Below are positions 1 to 10,981 of a stretch of DNA of 18,064 nt, in pieces. Each line of letters begins with the position of its first letter. Position 1 is the first letter of the stretch. The notes beneath the pieces are model-generated. The model made no database searches. It was not told where the DNA came from and worked only from the letters and a program-made list of their open reading frames with translations. Source of the stretch: Roridomyces roridus (taxonomy: Eukaryota > Basidiomycota > Agaricomycetes > Agaricales > Mycenaceae); NCBI GenBank assembly GCA_029378245.1, contig JARKIF010000447.1, forward strand, positions 1-18,064, written 5' to 3'. The position numbers and the translations under genes were made by a program.

Positions 1-502
1 CCAAGCGCTGGACCGTCAATTGCTGCGATCGTAGGCATTGGGAGAGCTTCGAGTTGGCCGAGAGCACCGCGTAGATTCGTGAGGAATTCAGCAACCTGGG
101 CGTCGGACATTGTCCGCCGCTCGACGAGGTCTGCGCCAGCGCAGAACGAACCTGGGGTGGAAGAACGCAGGATCAAGGCGCGGACACTGCAACTCATAAG
201 ATCCGGGAGACGCAGAAATGTGCCAGGAAGCGTGCCTGCTGTCGGAATGCACGATTTGTAGGTTTTCGCGCAGTTCCTACGCGTTATTTTGCTGAGATTC
301 GCGTCGCAATTGCGTTGCGTGAGATGATACCTTTAGGAGAGTCGTAGAGATGGCATTCTTGGCCTCTGGACGATTGAGTGAGAGACAGGTAACGCCGGGG
401 TGTTGAGAGAGGCTCCAGAAGTGCCTGCTGAGAGAAAGCCCTCGTTACCCTCGTTCGGAGGCCGAGTCCAAGTCGACCGAGTCTGCTGAATGACAACATC
501 AT
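1..502 (-). CDS. Crotonase, methylglutaconyl-CoA hydratase (AUH)-like, cut by left edge
   Basis: Enoyl-CoA hydratase/isomerase family. The human relative AUH hydrates 3-methylglutaconyl-CoA in mitochondrial leucine breakdown; that exact substrate is inferred here. Only the N-terminal half is present. Conserved blocks are GVTCLSLNRPEAKNAIS, the CoA/oxyanion-hole segment FCAGADLVER and PTIAAIDGPALG, after which the window ends. Exons on the minus strand: 502 to 331 (5' part unresolved), 276-236 and 186-1. Introns are 277-330 (GT-AG, 54 nt) and 187-235 (GC-AG, 49 nt). The 41-nt middle exon encodes ELRENLQIVHSDS and restores the frame exactly. The presumed start at 502 opens an Arg/Leu/Ser-rich, acid-free stretch (LSFSRLGRLGLGLRTRVTRA) that resembles a mitochondrial presequence. 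It lies one frame away from the enzyme core, with no intron that reconciles them (jump near 385-415). Family call is firm; 5' end is not. Confidence 0.85.
187..235 (-). other. GC-AG intron of the crotonase gene
   Basis: The exon ends CAGCAG and the intron begins GCACGC, ending GAGTTGCAG. Using this GC donor joins codons for DS and SVRALIL in the frame expected for the family. No GT donor nearby does so. The donor matches the usual GCAAGT form poorly, so moderate confidence. Confidence 0.55.
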
Positions 503-545
503 GGTTGGGATCAGAATCCGGGGTAACGCTTCTCTCACAGCCACC
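503..545. promoter_or_regulatory. 43-bp divergent start-to-start gap
   Basis: Only 43 bp lie between the presumed start codons of the crotonase (minus) and the F-box gene (plus). Any 5' UTRs must overlap one another or the opposing coding region. No TATA box or other element is recognised. The crotonase start is itself uncertain, so the gap may be larger. Confidence 0.35.
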
Positions 546-1867
546 ATGCTCGATCTCCCTGATGAACTGCTGCTCCTCATACTCGACCACTCAGATCTTC
601 ATTCTTTGCTCAGTCTGAGCGTACTATGTCGCAGGCTGCACTATATCGCCCTGCCATTGTATTTCACAAGGCATGGCATCGAGCACCCCACCGAACACGC
701 CAAATTCGACATGCTGGACAACGGAAAAGATGTTCTCTCTGCTTTACAGGTTGCCCTTTTTGTACCTTCTATCGGCGAACTGTCCTGTGTATTCCCCCAC
801 TATCAATCCATTCACCCACTTTTCTCCCATATCCGCAGGCTTTGCAGACTTTTTGCGAGACTGGCATTCGTTCACAGGGTTACTCTTGTGCTTGACGGCC
901 ATGCCAGTCTTTGCGGAGACTCCAGCGACGAAGGAGCAGCAACATGGGCCGTGGAATTCGGGGCATTGCTGAATACCATTCTCCAACGCGGTTGCTCACA
1001 TTTCACCGTGCGCTACGGCCAATTTTTCACAAAAGCATTGCGCTCTTCGCCCATCTCGCCCCGCCCAATTCTTTCGGAATTTGCGGCAGACCGAGTTGCA
1101 GTTGGAATCCGCCACGGACGTGGCAATGGAGTTTGATTCTGAAATGTCGAACCTCACACATTTCAGCATCGAGTCGGCAGTTTTCCTCGTTCCACCTTGT
1201 TTGAAGCTGGTCACTTTCGGCGCTCGAACACTGTCCAATCACTTGTCTTGAAATCTTTGGAATCGCACTACAGACTAAAGTCTGGTCCGTAATGCTGCCC
1301 GCCATCGCCGCAGCTATTCCTGCCTTGGCCGAACTCGGTCTCTCGAAACTGTACGGGATAGCCGGGATTGATATCCTACAATTTCTGGCTAAATTGCCTC
1401 GACTAAAACGCCTCACCATCGGGTACACCGAATACAGCAAACGTGTCCAGTCTTCTTGTCCCGACTCGGGGCCTGTTCCAAAACTCTATGACTTGATCCA
1501 CCTTTCCGCCCCATCTACATTTATCTCCCACTTTCTCAAAAAGAAAACGCTCCCGAGTCTGGAATCCCTGTGCATCACGCCCAGGACCTTGATTCTGGGG
1601 TCTCGCGGGATGCGCCACATCGGGAGATCTGTATCCGACATTGTGCGGCGCCTCGAAAAGTACAAGCTCGCGCCCACCGTCTCGCTCGAGATACACCGTG
1701 GGAGAGATGCAGACTCGGAGATGGCTGCAGACTTGGCGATGCTGCCGGGAGAGGACCTAATGAGGTCCCTCAGGGCCATAACACGGTTGATCATCTACAG
1801 CGACGTGGGCCTGGCGACGGTGGAATTTGGGACGCTCGCAAGATGGATTGCTAAGAATACAGTGTAA
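546..1867 (+). pseudogene. F-box/leucine-rich-repeat-like protein, frame broken at two sites
   Basis: F-box proteins link substrates to SCF ubiquitin ligases via Skp1; Agaricomycetes carry very large, fast-turning families. The start at 546 opens directly on an F-box (LDLPDELLLLILDHSDLHSL, then LSVLCRRLHYIALP; residues about 2-45). A variable Leu-rich region follows, with blocks such as MLPAIAAAIPALAELGLSKL and FLAKLPRLKRLTIGY. The reading is continuous from 546 to about 1040. It must then move +1 to read FFRNLRQTELQLES, and +1 again near 1203-1210 to read WSLSALEHCPITCLEIFG, before running open to the stop at 1867. No splice pair explains the first jump. A 64-nt intron with a poor GTCACT donor (1210-1273) could bridge the second, but would delete the coherent WSLSALEHC block. 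Either a young pseudogene or an assembly carrying indels. An upstream ATG at 501 is in frame but family members begin at the F-box. Confidence 0.7.
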
Positions 1868-2005
1868 CGGTTGCTAATGACAACGACTCCATGTTCATTG
1901 CCTCCGAGTGTGGTTTTGCCACAATTGTGTGGAGCAGAGTGGATAAGATAATAAAAGAAAAGATGGATCAGTGAGTATACATCGTGGTCGGAGGCGTGCT
2001 ATACA
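1868..2005. other. Intergenic, tail-to-tail
   Basis: 138 bp between the stop of the F-box gene and the stop of the minus-strand membrane protein. It contains AT-rich AATAAAAGAAAAG near 1949-1963, a possible plus-strand poly(A) signal. Nothing else is recognised. Confidence 0.4.
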
Positions 2006-3212
2006 TTACAAGGCCGTTCCAGCGGCCCCATAGAACGAATCAATCGACTGTTGGTATCCCGAGTCTCGACCAGGGAGACCATGGGCAGCACTAGCACCGG
2101 TTGCCTGGGGGTGAGAGGACGGCTGTTGGTAGTCGAGACCACTGTTGGCCGCATAGTAGTCGGCGTAATAAGGATCCTGTTCCACAGTATACTGCGGATC
2201 TGAGGCTGTGGGGTGGTGCTGCTGGGAGATCGGAGCAGTGGGTTGGGTGGAATAGTACTGCCGAGTATCGCGCTCCGGTTCAGCAGGGTAGGACGAACCC
2301 GGAGGGTATGTGATGCTGTAGTCTGCGGTGTCCACCAAGAACGCTGTGCCGTAGTTGGGTATTGGCGTGGAATGCGCGTCCATGGGTTGGTTCCCGAGGG
2401 AGATCAAACTCGGGCCAGGAGACACCCGACCACTGGGTGGTGTTTCAAACATATTTTTGGTGTCAAAAAATGTATCCCGGGCGCTCTTTCGGCGGGCTAC
2501 GCGGCGCCGAAGGAGTACCACCATGGCCACAAGGAGCCCGACAATGACGAGGGCTACGACTGTGAAGGTACCACCAACTGCGCCCTTGTTGAACCAAAAG
2601 CTTCATGAAAGTATAAGTATGCGTATAAACCAGGACAAGAGACGAACCCGTTAGAAGCTGCAGCTACCCGTTGATCGGTATTCACCGAGGTTGAGGGCGA
2701 CGGCTCATTGGTGGTGGTGAGGACTGGTTCTGGAGTGGGAGAAGGGGTTGCAGAGGGCGTGGTCTGGATCAAGACGGCGGTCGTGTGGGACGACGTAGGC
2801 CTGAAACTCGTGCTGCGACGCGAATTAAACTATGCAACAAGGCGTTCACAAGAACTGACTGGACGGACGAGCGTGCCGAGGAAGATTTGGAGGAAGTGGT
2901 GGTGGAGGTTACCGACGTGGATGAAGAGGACGATTTGGGCGCGGATGAGAACGTGAACGAGCTCGAGGATGCAGAGGAACGAATTATTGAAGAGGAATGA
3001 AATGAGGCACTGCTCGAAGAAGAAGGGCTGGAGAAGCTCGAGGCTGACGCAGAGGCCGACGCAGAGGCCGAGCTAGAGGACTGGCTGGAGCTACGTGCTG
3101 AGGCAGCACTGGTAGCAGTAGAGGTAAAATTCGTGCTCTGGGCGCGAACGCACGCGACGACGAGGACGAGGAAGCACCAGAGGAAATGGCTGGTGGTGGG
3201 ATGAGGAGCCAT
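2006..3212 (-). CDS. Ser-rich single-pass plasma-membrane protein (Mid2/SKG6-like architecture)
   Basis: Exons on the minus strand: 3212-2860, 2800-2648 and 2600-2006. Introns of 59 and 47 nt give 1101 nt, or 366 residues. Layout: signal peptide (residues 1-25, hydrophobic FLWCFLVLVVACVRA, then Q); an extracellular Ser/Ala/Thr-rich stalk with an SASASASA run, likely heavily O-mannosylated; a Pro/Thr-rich stretch; the juxtamembrane block NGFWFNKGAVGGTF; a transmembrane helix (about 176-199); an RRRVARRK stop-transfer; and a roughly 160-residue cytosolic tail rich in Pro, Gln and Tyr. This is the layout of fungal wall-stress sensor-type and SKG6/Axl2-type proteins. Sensor function is inference from architecture only. 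There is no catalytic domain. It is divergent from the RING gene across 172 bp. Confidence 0.85.
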
Positions 3213-3384
3213 TGGGTCGAGCTGGCTCCTCAGGTGAGGGTAAGAAGAGAGAGATGGAAGTAGGTATCAATGCATATGGAGCCGCACAACCACCATTTCA
3301 AGTCGAATCGAGATCGGTGACAAGCGGCAGAGCTGTTCCAGAGCTGTCAATTGCAGGTCACCACCCTTCTTCTTCTTTTGTCCC
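3213..3384. promoter_or_regulatory. 172-bp divergent promoter region
   Basis: Lies between the starts of the membrane protein (minus) and the RING protein (plus). A pyrimidine tract (CACCCTTCTTCTTCTTTTGTC) sits just before the plus-strand ATG, as is common upstream of fungal starts. No TATA box is evident. Confidence 0.45.
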
Positions 3385-6300
3385 ATGTCCGACTCGAGTC
3401 CGCCTCAGCTGCGACTCTCTTTGCCTCCTAGTAACACATTCAAGCGGTCTTTCGATTCTTTCTTCACCCCACCGACATCCAGTGCCGCTCCCGATGCCAC
3501 CACATCCAGTCCTGGCGTCACCTCAGGCCAGTCCTCAAGTAGCACCCTGAGCCCAGATGGCGACGAGAACAGACGCAAAAGGGCACGCAGCGCGAATAGC
3601 CTTAGCGACCCGGAGGACCGTTCCAGCGAGGCCTCCACGTCGACATTGAGCTCATTCAACTCCTCTTCCTCTCCCGACCAACACGCACACCGTCATTTAC
3701 TTTTAGATCTCGGTCTCGGGCGCGGGCTGGGGAGCAGTGTCGCACTCGGTCTGAGCATGGCCTCTGCAGAGTTCGAGAGAGTCATCTCCGAGCCTCCTCC
3801 GAGAATTCCTACCCCAGAATTACTCGAGACCGAGGACGTCGACATGCCAGATCTCATTGACTCGCGTTTCCTGCCCCGTGAACACCACGAGGAGCCAGCG
3901 CAATCGTCGCACGCGGAGCACGTCCGACGATCCGTGGATCGCTTCAATGCATTTGATAGGCATATCAACGTTCTGCGCTCTTCCTCTCCACCTGTGATCC
4001 CTCTTCCTGTATCTCTGAGCTCCCGTCAAACATCGCTCTCGCCACCAACCTTGCCGCCACTGCCCCTCGTTGATCTGGGGCTTGATGCAGAAGATGAAGA
4101 CGAGGACCAAGGCATGTGTGCTGTACTTGAAATGCTGTATGGCGCTTATTCTCATCTTTAGAACACATCCCTTCCACTGTCGCGACCACGACCACCAACA
4201 CGCCGCCCCGTTTAGATCTGAATCTCCCTTCGACAAGTTCCCTGTCGTCTGCACCCAACTCCCCAACTGACTCGCACCCTGTAATGGATGATACGTCAGC
4301 TGCACAATTCCGCGAACGTCTCAACTCTGCAATCGATGGTCTCGGTGGAGGTGATTTGCAGATGCCCCAAGCATACAGTGCCTTTTCAGAACTAGATGCA
4401 CCCCCCGTTGCATCATCCTCAAGGTCTCCGGGGCATAGCCCCCAGCTGCAGGAGCCGCCGTTGTTTGAGTGGCCGCCCAGTTGGCTTGATCATACCAATG
4501 CGGGCACCAGCAATAACATGCTCCGGCGACCGGATATCGGGTCCCTTCCTTCACTGACTCGTCTCTATCCCCGACCCGCGTCGTTGGCAGCTCCCAGTGT
4601 GTCGGCTACGACGTCTGGTCCTGATTCGGCGCGGCTTGATGCCGATCTTGGCGCGTTCCTGGACATTCAGCATCTCAATACAAACAGAGCTTGGGAGAGC
4701 GCCCTCGATCGAGCCCGGTCTCTGCGCCGAGAAAGAGAGCGAGAGGCACGCGAGAGAGACGACCGGGAGCGTGAAAGACAGAGGGTGCGGGAAGAGGAAG
4801 CGGAAGCGGAAAGAGAAGAAGAGCATTCCTGGAATATGGATAGCATTTGGGAAAGGGCCCCGCAGCGGCCGTGGGAGGCCCCTCTGCTCTCCGGCAGTGG
4901 TCGGACACCTTTACCTCAGGAGAGAGAGGAGATACGGAGGAGAACCATGCAGCGGATTTCTCGGGATCGGGAGATCCAGCGTGCGGACCATGACCTTTTT
5001 GTTGGTTCTCGTTCTGCAAGGTACCTTGATTCTGGGCTGGTCGATCCCCGGGAGACCTCGCGATCACTGGCTGAGAGTTCAAATCGATTCACTGATGGCA
5101 GTCTCGCTGCTCTCCGGGAACGTCGATTGCGGCCAGTTCTGGATACTTCCAACGTCATGTGGGTTCCAAGACGAGTTAATCGGCCAGCCAACGACGATGA
5201 TGCCACTCGTCCAGTGCGTCGATCTCGGAGCAACAGTCAGTCGAGAGAAAACGATTCTTACGATTGGCTGTCGCATCTGGTTTCGCCGACTGATGATGAT
5301 TGGATCTCAGGTGAGTGTGTTCTCCATCACTTGCATCTGTTCTCATCCCGTTGTTCAGATACTTTACCACTCCCTGCCTCTGTAAATCCCAGAGCAAGCG
5401 AAGGGGAGAGTCTACGACGTCCTGCAGGAGAGAGTTCCAGCCGTCCTCGTCTGACCGTGTCCCCACAATCTACCGCTCAGCCCACGCGTACAGCGACTCA
5501 TGCTCGAGCGCAGTCGTCCTCCATCACATCTATCCCGGGGCAACCGTCGATTCATCGTCTTCGTAGTCGATTGCACGGGCAACCAAGGGTAGCTAGCCTC
5601 AGTACAGCCAACTCCCTCGTCGCCGAGAACGCTGCGGCGATCAGGAGGGTTGAAGCCTTGGAACGTTTGCATGCCTTGAATGCAAGCATGGATGTCGATA
5701 TTTCTGAGCCCGAGGACGAGTGGGAGCCCTTTTTGACCCGACGCGCACCACCAAGTACTCGGCGGCGCCTCATTGATGATATGGAGTCCGACGAGGAAGA
5801 CATTATGGTGCCTCCTTACCTTCGACGCGCAAGGGATTTGATGGGATTACCGCCTTCCCGACGTCTTTCTCGATATCGTAGACCGAATGAGGTCAGTCCA
5901 GTGAGACAAAATCCTTCCATTCCCAGACCTCGTTCGACGTTTCGGGCCACCTCTCCTGAAGCGGAGGAACGCCCCGTTGCAACATCCTCCGGTCTAAACA
6001 GTCGGCGACCACTGTCTTTACGGCGGTCCATCCCTCGTCTACGACAACATTCCGCCATCGGCGGGGAAATCAGTCCCCCTCCTCCAGCCAGTGCATCCGT
6101 AGACCGCCGGCATGCGTCGTGGGAGGCTCCCACCCGGGATGCCGATGTGTCCAGCACTTATCAGTATCTGTCGGCACTGTCTCATGGTTTCGACTCTCGG
6201 TCTTTGTCGATTTCCGATCTAGCGCACACCATCGCGAGCAATTCAAACGCTGAGGCGCTCAGGCCTCCACCTTCGCCTCCATGGGCTGAGCGTGAATCGC

Positions 6301-7832
6301 CATTCTCGTCCCTTTTCGGGGGTTCGTCTTTACGTCGCAATAGGCAGAGCTTCAGCCGAAGGGACCCGTTCGACGACACGATGCAGACGGAGAATTCGAG
6401 TATACCTTCCTTACCGCCTCCTGATCTGGGAGGCAACTTTGAGAGGCCGGAGGATCTACTCAGGGATGTACCGCAGGCACCACCAGCTGTGGCTTCTCCA
6501 ACATCGGAGCCACCTCCAACCAGGACCAACCCTGCCGTCTCGAGCGACCCGTTCGGTCTCACGATTCGACGAATGTCAGAGTATCGAAGGATATTGGCTG
6601 ACCGTGCGCCGATTCCGGACCCCCCATCAATCCCTCCCCTTCAACTTGGTAGTGATTTCGAATCAACGTCCTCCTCATTATATCCTCAGCCGCATTGGTC
6701 CCATTGGTCCGATTACAGCCCACGTCACGAATTTTCTTCTAATGCGGCGGACCGGCGTCCAGTCCACTCGCGCGGAGGGTCAGATGCTGATCCCCGTCGT
6801 TTCTTCCCTTCGCGGGCAACTGCGACCTCTCATGTACATCGTGAACCCGAATCTCGCCCACATCGCTACAGTGCGACAGACGTTCACAATGCTCTAGCTC
6901 GTCAAGCCCGTCTTCCCGGTTCTCGTGTGGCCCCCGATCGACCTTCGTCTCCTGACGACGTGGATGCGCTCGCCTTGCGCCATGAGGGGCTATCCTCGTT
7001 TCGAGCGGAGCGACTGATTTCACAGTTCCACGAGCGGGCGGCAGCGCATGAGCGAGAGCGGGTGGCTGCAACTGCGCCTCGTGAACCTTCATCGTCATCT
7101 TCAGGCTGGGCTGCCCTGTCTCCGACGCGGAGTCGACCTGATGCTGAGGTGCGGCCAGGGAGGCGTCGATATGTTGCCAATCGCAACTCGATGCTGGAGC
7201 AGGAGGCGTTGCATTTCCGACACCGGACGGCGCGCGAACCGCCCAGTCATCCGACGTTTAGATTCCGTCGGAGAGCGCTTGGTGACTACATGGTTGGTTT
7301 CACGTTCATTTATCCGAGACCGAGGCTTACCTTTATTTTTCAGCGGGACGAGGACTTCGATAATTCCTACGAAACACTGCTTTCAATCGGAGCCATCATA
7401 GGCGACGTCAAGCCGAGGGCGACTCCTGGACATGTGATCGCTGGGCTGGAGAGCGCTACGTACAAGGAGTGGGCTACTGCAGAGAGTGACCAAAGGTGCC
7501 CTATTTGCTTGGATGATGTAAGTCCTGTCTTGCGATAAAATACTCTTATTGACCTTGGCCCGTAGTATCAGGCATCCGACCCAGTGACAAAGTTGGGCGA
7601 TTGTCGGCATTGGCTTCACAAGGAGTGTTTGGAGCAGTGGCTAAAGGGAGCGTCAACTTGTCCGGTGTGCCGCAAGGATGTGAAAGGCAAGGGGAAGCGT
7701 CCGCATCATCATCATCATGGGCCGGGAAGTCGAAGAGATGGCCCCGGGCCGGGCCCGAGTGGCTTTGGAGCTGGGCCGTCAGGCGGTGGTGGGGGGCCTG
7801 CGTTCCTGCACTTTTGGGGCAGGCAGGAATGA
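3385..7832 (+). CDS. Large RING-H2 finger protein, putative E3 ubiquitin ligase
   Basis: Exons: 3385-4111, 4162-5310, 5359-7292, 7344-7517 and 7566-7832. Introns are 50 (GC-AG), 48, 51 and 48 nt; coding 4251 nt, 1416 residues. Residues 1 to about 1300 are low-complexity and probably disordered, rich in Ser, Pro, Arg and Asp, with a very charged Arg/Glu helix near 426-466. The C-terminus carries a C3H2C3 RING-H2: CPIC (C1322, C1325), C1341, H1343, H1346, C1349, then CPVC (C1360, C1363). W1354 before the last pair is typical of E2-binding RINGs. The last intron splits the RING just after CPICLDD. The tail is KGKGKR, five His and a Gly/Pro-rich end. No transmembrane segment. RING-H2 proteins transfer ubiquitin from an E2; the substrate is unknown. 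The start lies in a clean upstream context and the frame closes exactly. Confidence 0.9.
4112..4161 (+). other. GC-AG intron of the RING gene
   Basis: Exon ...GACCAAG, donor GCATGT, acceptor CATCTTTAG, 50 nt. The in-frame reading otherwise ends at TAG (4159-4161). With this intron removed the frame joins as DEDQEHIPST and continues for over 1100 codons. The GC donor fits the known minor class (AG|GCNNGT). Confidence 0.8.
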
Positions 7833-7986
7833 ATGAGTGACGAAGAATGAGGAACGAAACATTTGTACTTTGTATCTAGGCATACTCACTTGTATTTATT
7901 CCCCTCATAATGAAACACGGATTTCGAAGGACTGCCTTTTTCGGACCCCTGGAGGTTCGTGTTTGGTTTTGTTTTAAATCGCGATC
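7833..7986. other. Intergenic between RING and amidohydrolase genes
   Basis: 154 bp between two plus-strand genes. It must hold the 3' end of the RING mRNA and the promoter of the next gene. It is AT-richer (TTGTATTTATTCCCC). No defined element is recognised. Confidence 0.35.
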
Positions 7987-9226
7987 ATGGCTCTCTTGGT
8001 CGACATTCACACCCATGTGTACCTCCCGAGATATGTATCTCTTCTCCGTGCTCGCCATACCGTGCCTCGTATCTTCACCTCCGTGACCCGCGATGGCAAG
8101 CAAGATGATAGGCTTCTTATCCTCGACCATGAGCCCTCGGGTGGACGGCCAGTTGGGGCCCAATACTGGGACAGAGATGAGAAGGTATGTCGACTCTAGT
8201 AATGACGCCTCCACTTCCTGAGTCCACTCAAGATCAACTTCATGAACCGTCATGGAATTAACGTCTCAGTCGTCTCTTCTGCGAATCCATGGCTTGACTT
8301 TCTCTCTGCTCCCGAAGCAAAAACGCTGGCGTCTGAGCTGAACGAGGACCTGGAGCAGTATTGCTCCGAAGGACCGTCGCTTTCGCCTACTTTGCAACGT
8401 CTTTATGGGTTTGGACTCCTCCCATTGGTTCCAGGCATCTCGACCTCGGCCCTCGTAGACAGCATCGAGCAAATATCCAAACTGCTGCATCTGAGAGGGA
8501 TCATTCTGGGTTCTCGGGGTGTCGGTAAAGGACTTGACGACGAAGCCCTTGACCCCGTCTGGGCCGCGCTCGAGAAAACTGGCCTTGTGGCGTTCATCCA
8601 CCCGCATTACGGAGTGGATGAGAAGGCCTGGGGCGAAAAGAGCAACGGACACGTTCTTCCGCTGGCCCTTGGCTTCCCATTCGAGACCACGATAGTGAGC
8701 TGACATTGAGTTCTCCGTGCCCCGATAATCAATTCGCATTGAACAGGCAACAACGCGTCTAATTCTAGCCGGTGTTCTAGATCGGTTCCCCTCGCTTCGT
8801 CTTTTGCTCGCCCACTCGGGGGGAGCGTTGCCCCAGCTCTCGTCTCGTCTGGCCAGCTGCATCGAGCACGACCCAGTGGTGGCGTCCAGACTGCAACACG
8901 ACGCTCGATGGTACCTCGGCAAGTTGTACTTTGACGCTGTGGCGTATGGTCCCGAGGAACTGGGATTCGTCAGCGACGTTATTTCGCGTTCAGCTCGATT
9001 CGAGTCCAAGGATTCTGTGGGCGTGGTGGACAGAGGGATAGGAAGCAAGAGGATGCTGTTTGGAACGGACCACCCGTTCTTCCCGCCGTTGCAACCCACG
9101 GACAAGTGGAAGAGTGTAGTCGAGAATTTGCAGGCCATTGATTCAGTTTCTGGGTGGGGCACTGAGGACAAGCAAGGTGTTCGGGGAGACAATGCGATCT
9201 CGTTATTCCAGCTTGGTCAAAAATGA
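7987..9226 (+). CDS. ACMSD-like amidohydrolase (aminocarboxymuconate-semialdehyde decarboxylase family)
   Basis: Exons: 7987-8184, 8233-8694 and 8747-9226; introns 48 and 52 nt; 379 residues. Amidohydrolase-2 fold metal enzyme. Visible metal ligands: HxH in VDIHTHVY (H8, H10), H189 in FIHPHYG, H243 in LLAHSGGALP and D328 in FGTDHPFF, in the family order and spacing. GFPFETTIATTRLILAGVL and WYLGKLYFDA align by eye with animal ACMSD blocks. ACMSD decarboxylates 2-amino-3-carboxymuconate semialdehyde, diverting tryptophan carbon from quinolinate and NAD. The usual ACMSD HPW motif is HPHYG here, so a related decarboxylase or hydrolase activity on another aromatic acid is possible. It is longer than animal ACMSD (336 aa), with extra sequence around residues 20-60 and 300-320. 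No targeting signal; probably cytosolic. Its 3' end abuts the convergent QPRTase gene. Confidence 0.85.
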
Positions 9227-9243
9227 TACATTTACTAATTGTG
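9227..9243. other. 17-bp convergent gap between ACMSD-like and QPRTase stop codons
   Basis: The TGA of the amidohydrolase ends at 9226 and the TAA of QPRTase occupies 9246-9244. Seventeen bases cannot hold two separate 3' UTRs and poly(A) signals, so each transcript must run into the other gene's coding strand. Confidence 0.85.

Positions 9244-10981
<1,738 letters not shown>

Noticed and set aside
2801..2849. 49-nt intron with GTGAAC donor in the surface protein
   Set aside because: It leads to a frame that soon stops; the GTCAGT donor at 2859 gives 366 codons with the transmembrane helix in frame.
2785..3000. Plus-strand Glu/Asp-rich open frame
   Set aside because: It is the antisense shadow of the Ser/Ala repeats in the minus-strand surface protein; Ser codons read backwards as Glu/Arg/Ala.
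4597..5385. 262-codon plus-strand frame inside the RING gene
   Set aside because: Overlaps the exact-frame 1416-residue model; composition is that of an out-of-frame read.
7702..7716. Five consecutive His codons as an engineered tag
   Set aside because: They sit inside a natural Gly/Pro-rich tail of the RING protein with fungal introns; a chance trinucleotide run is more likely.
8266..9192. 308-codon minus-strand open frame
   Set aside because: Shadow of the amidohydrolase, whose plus-strand frame carries all metal-binding motifs.
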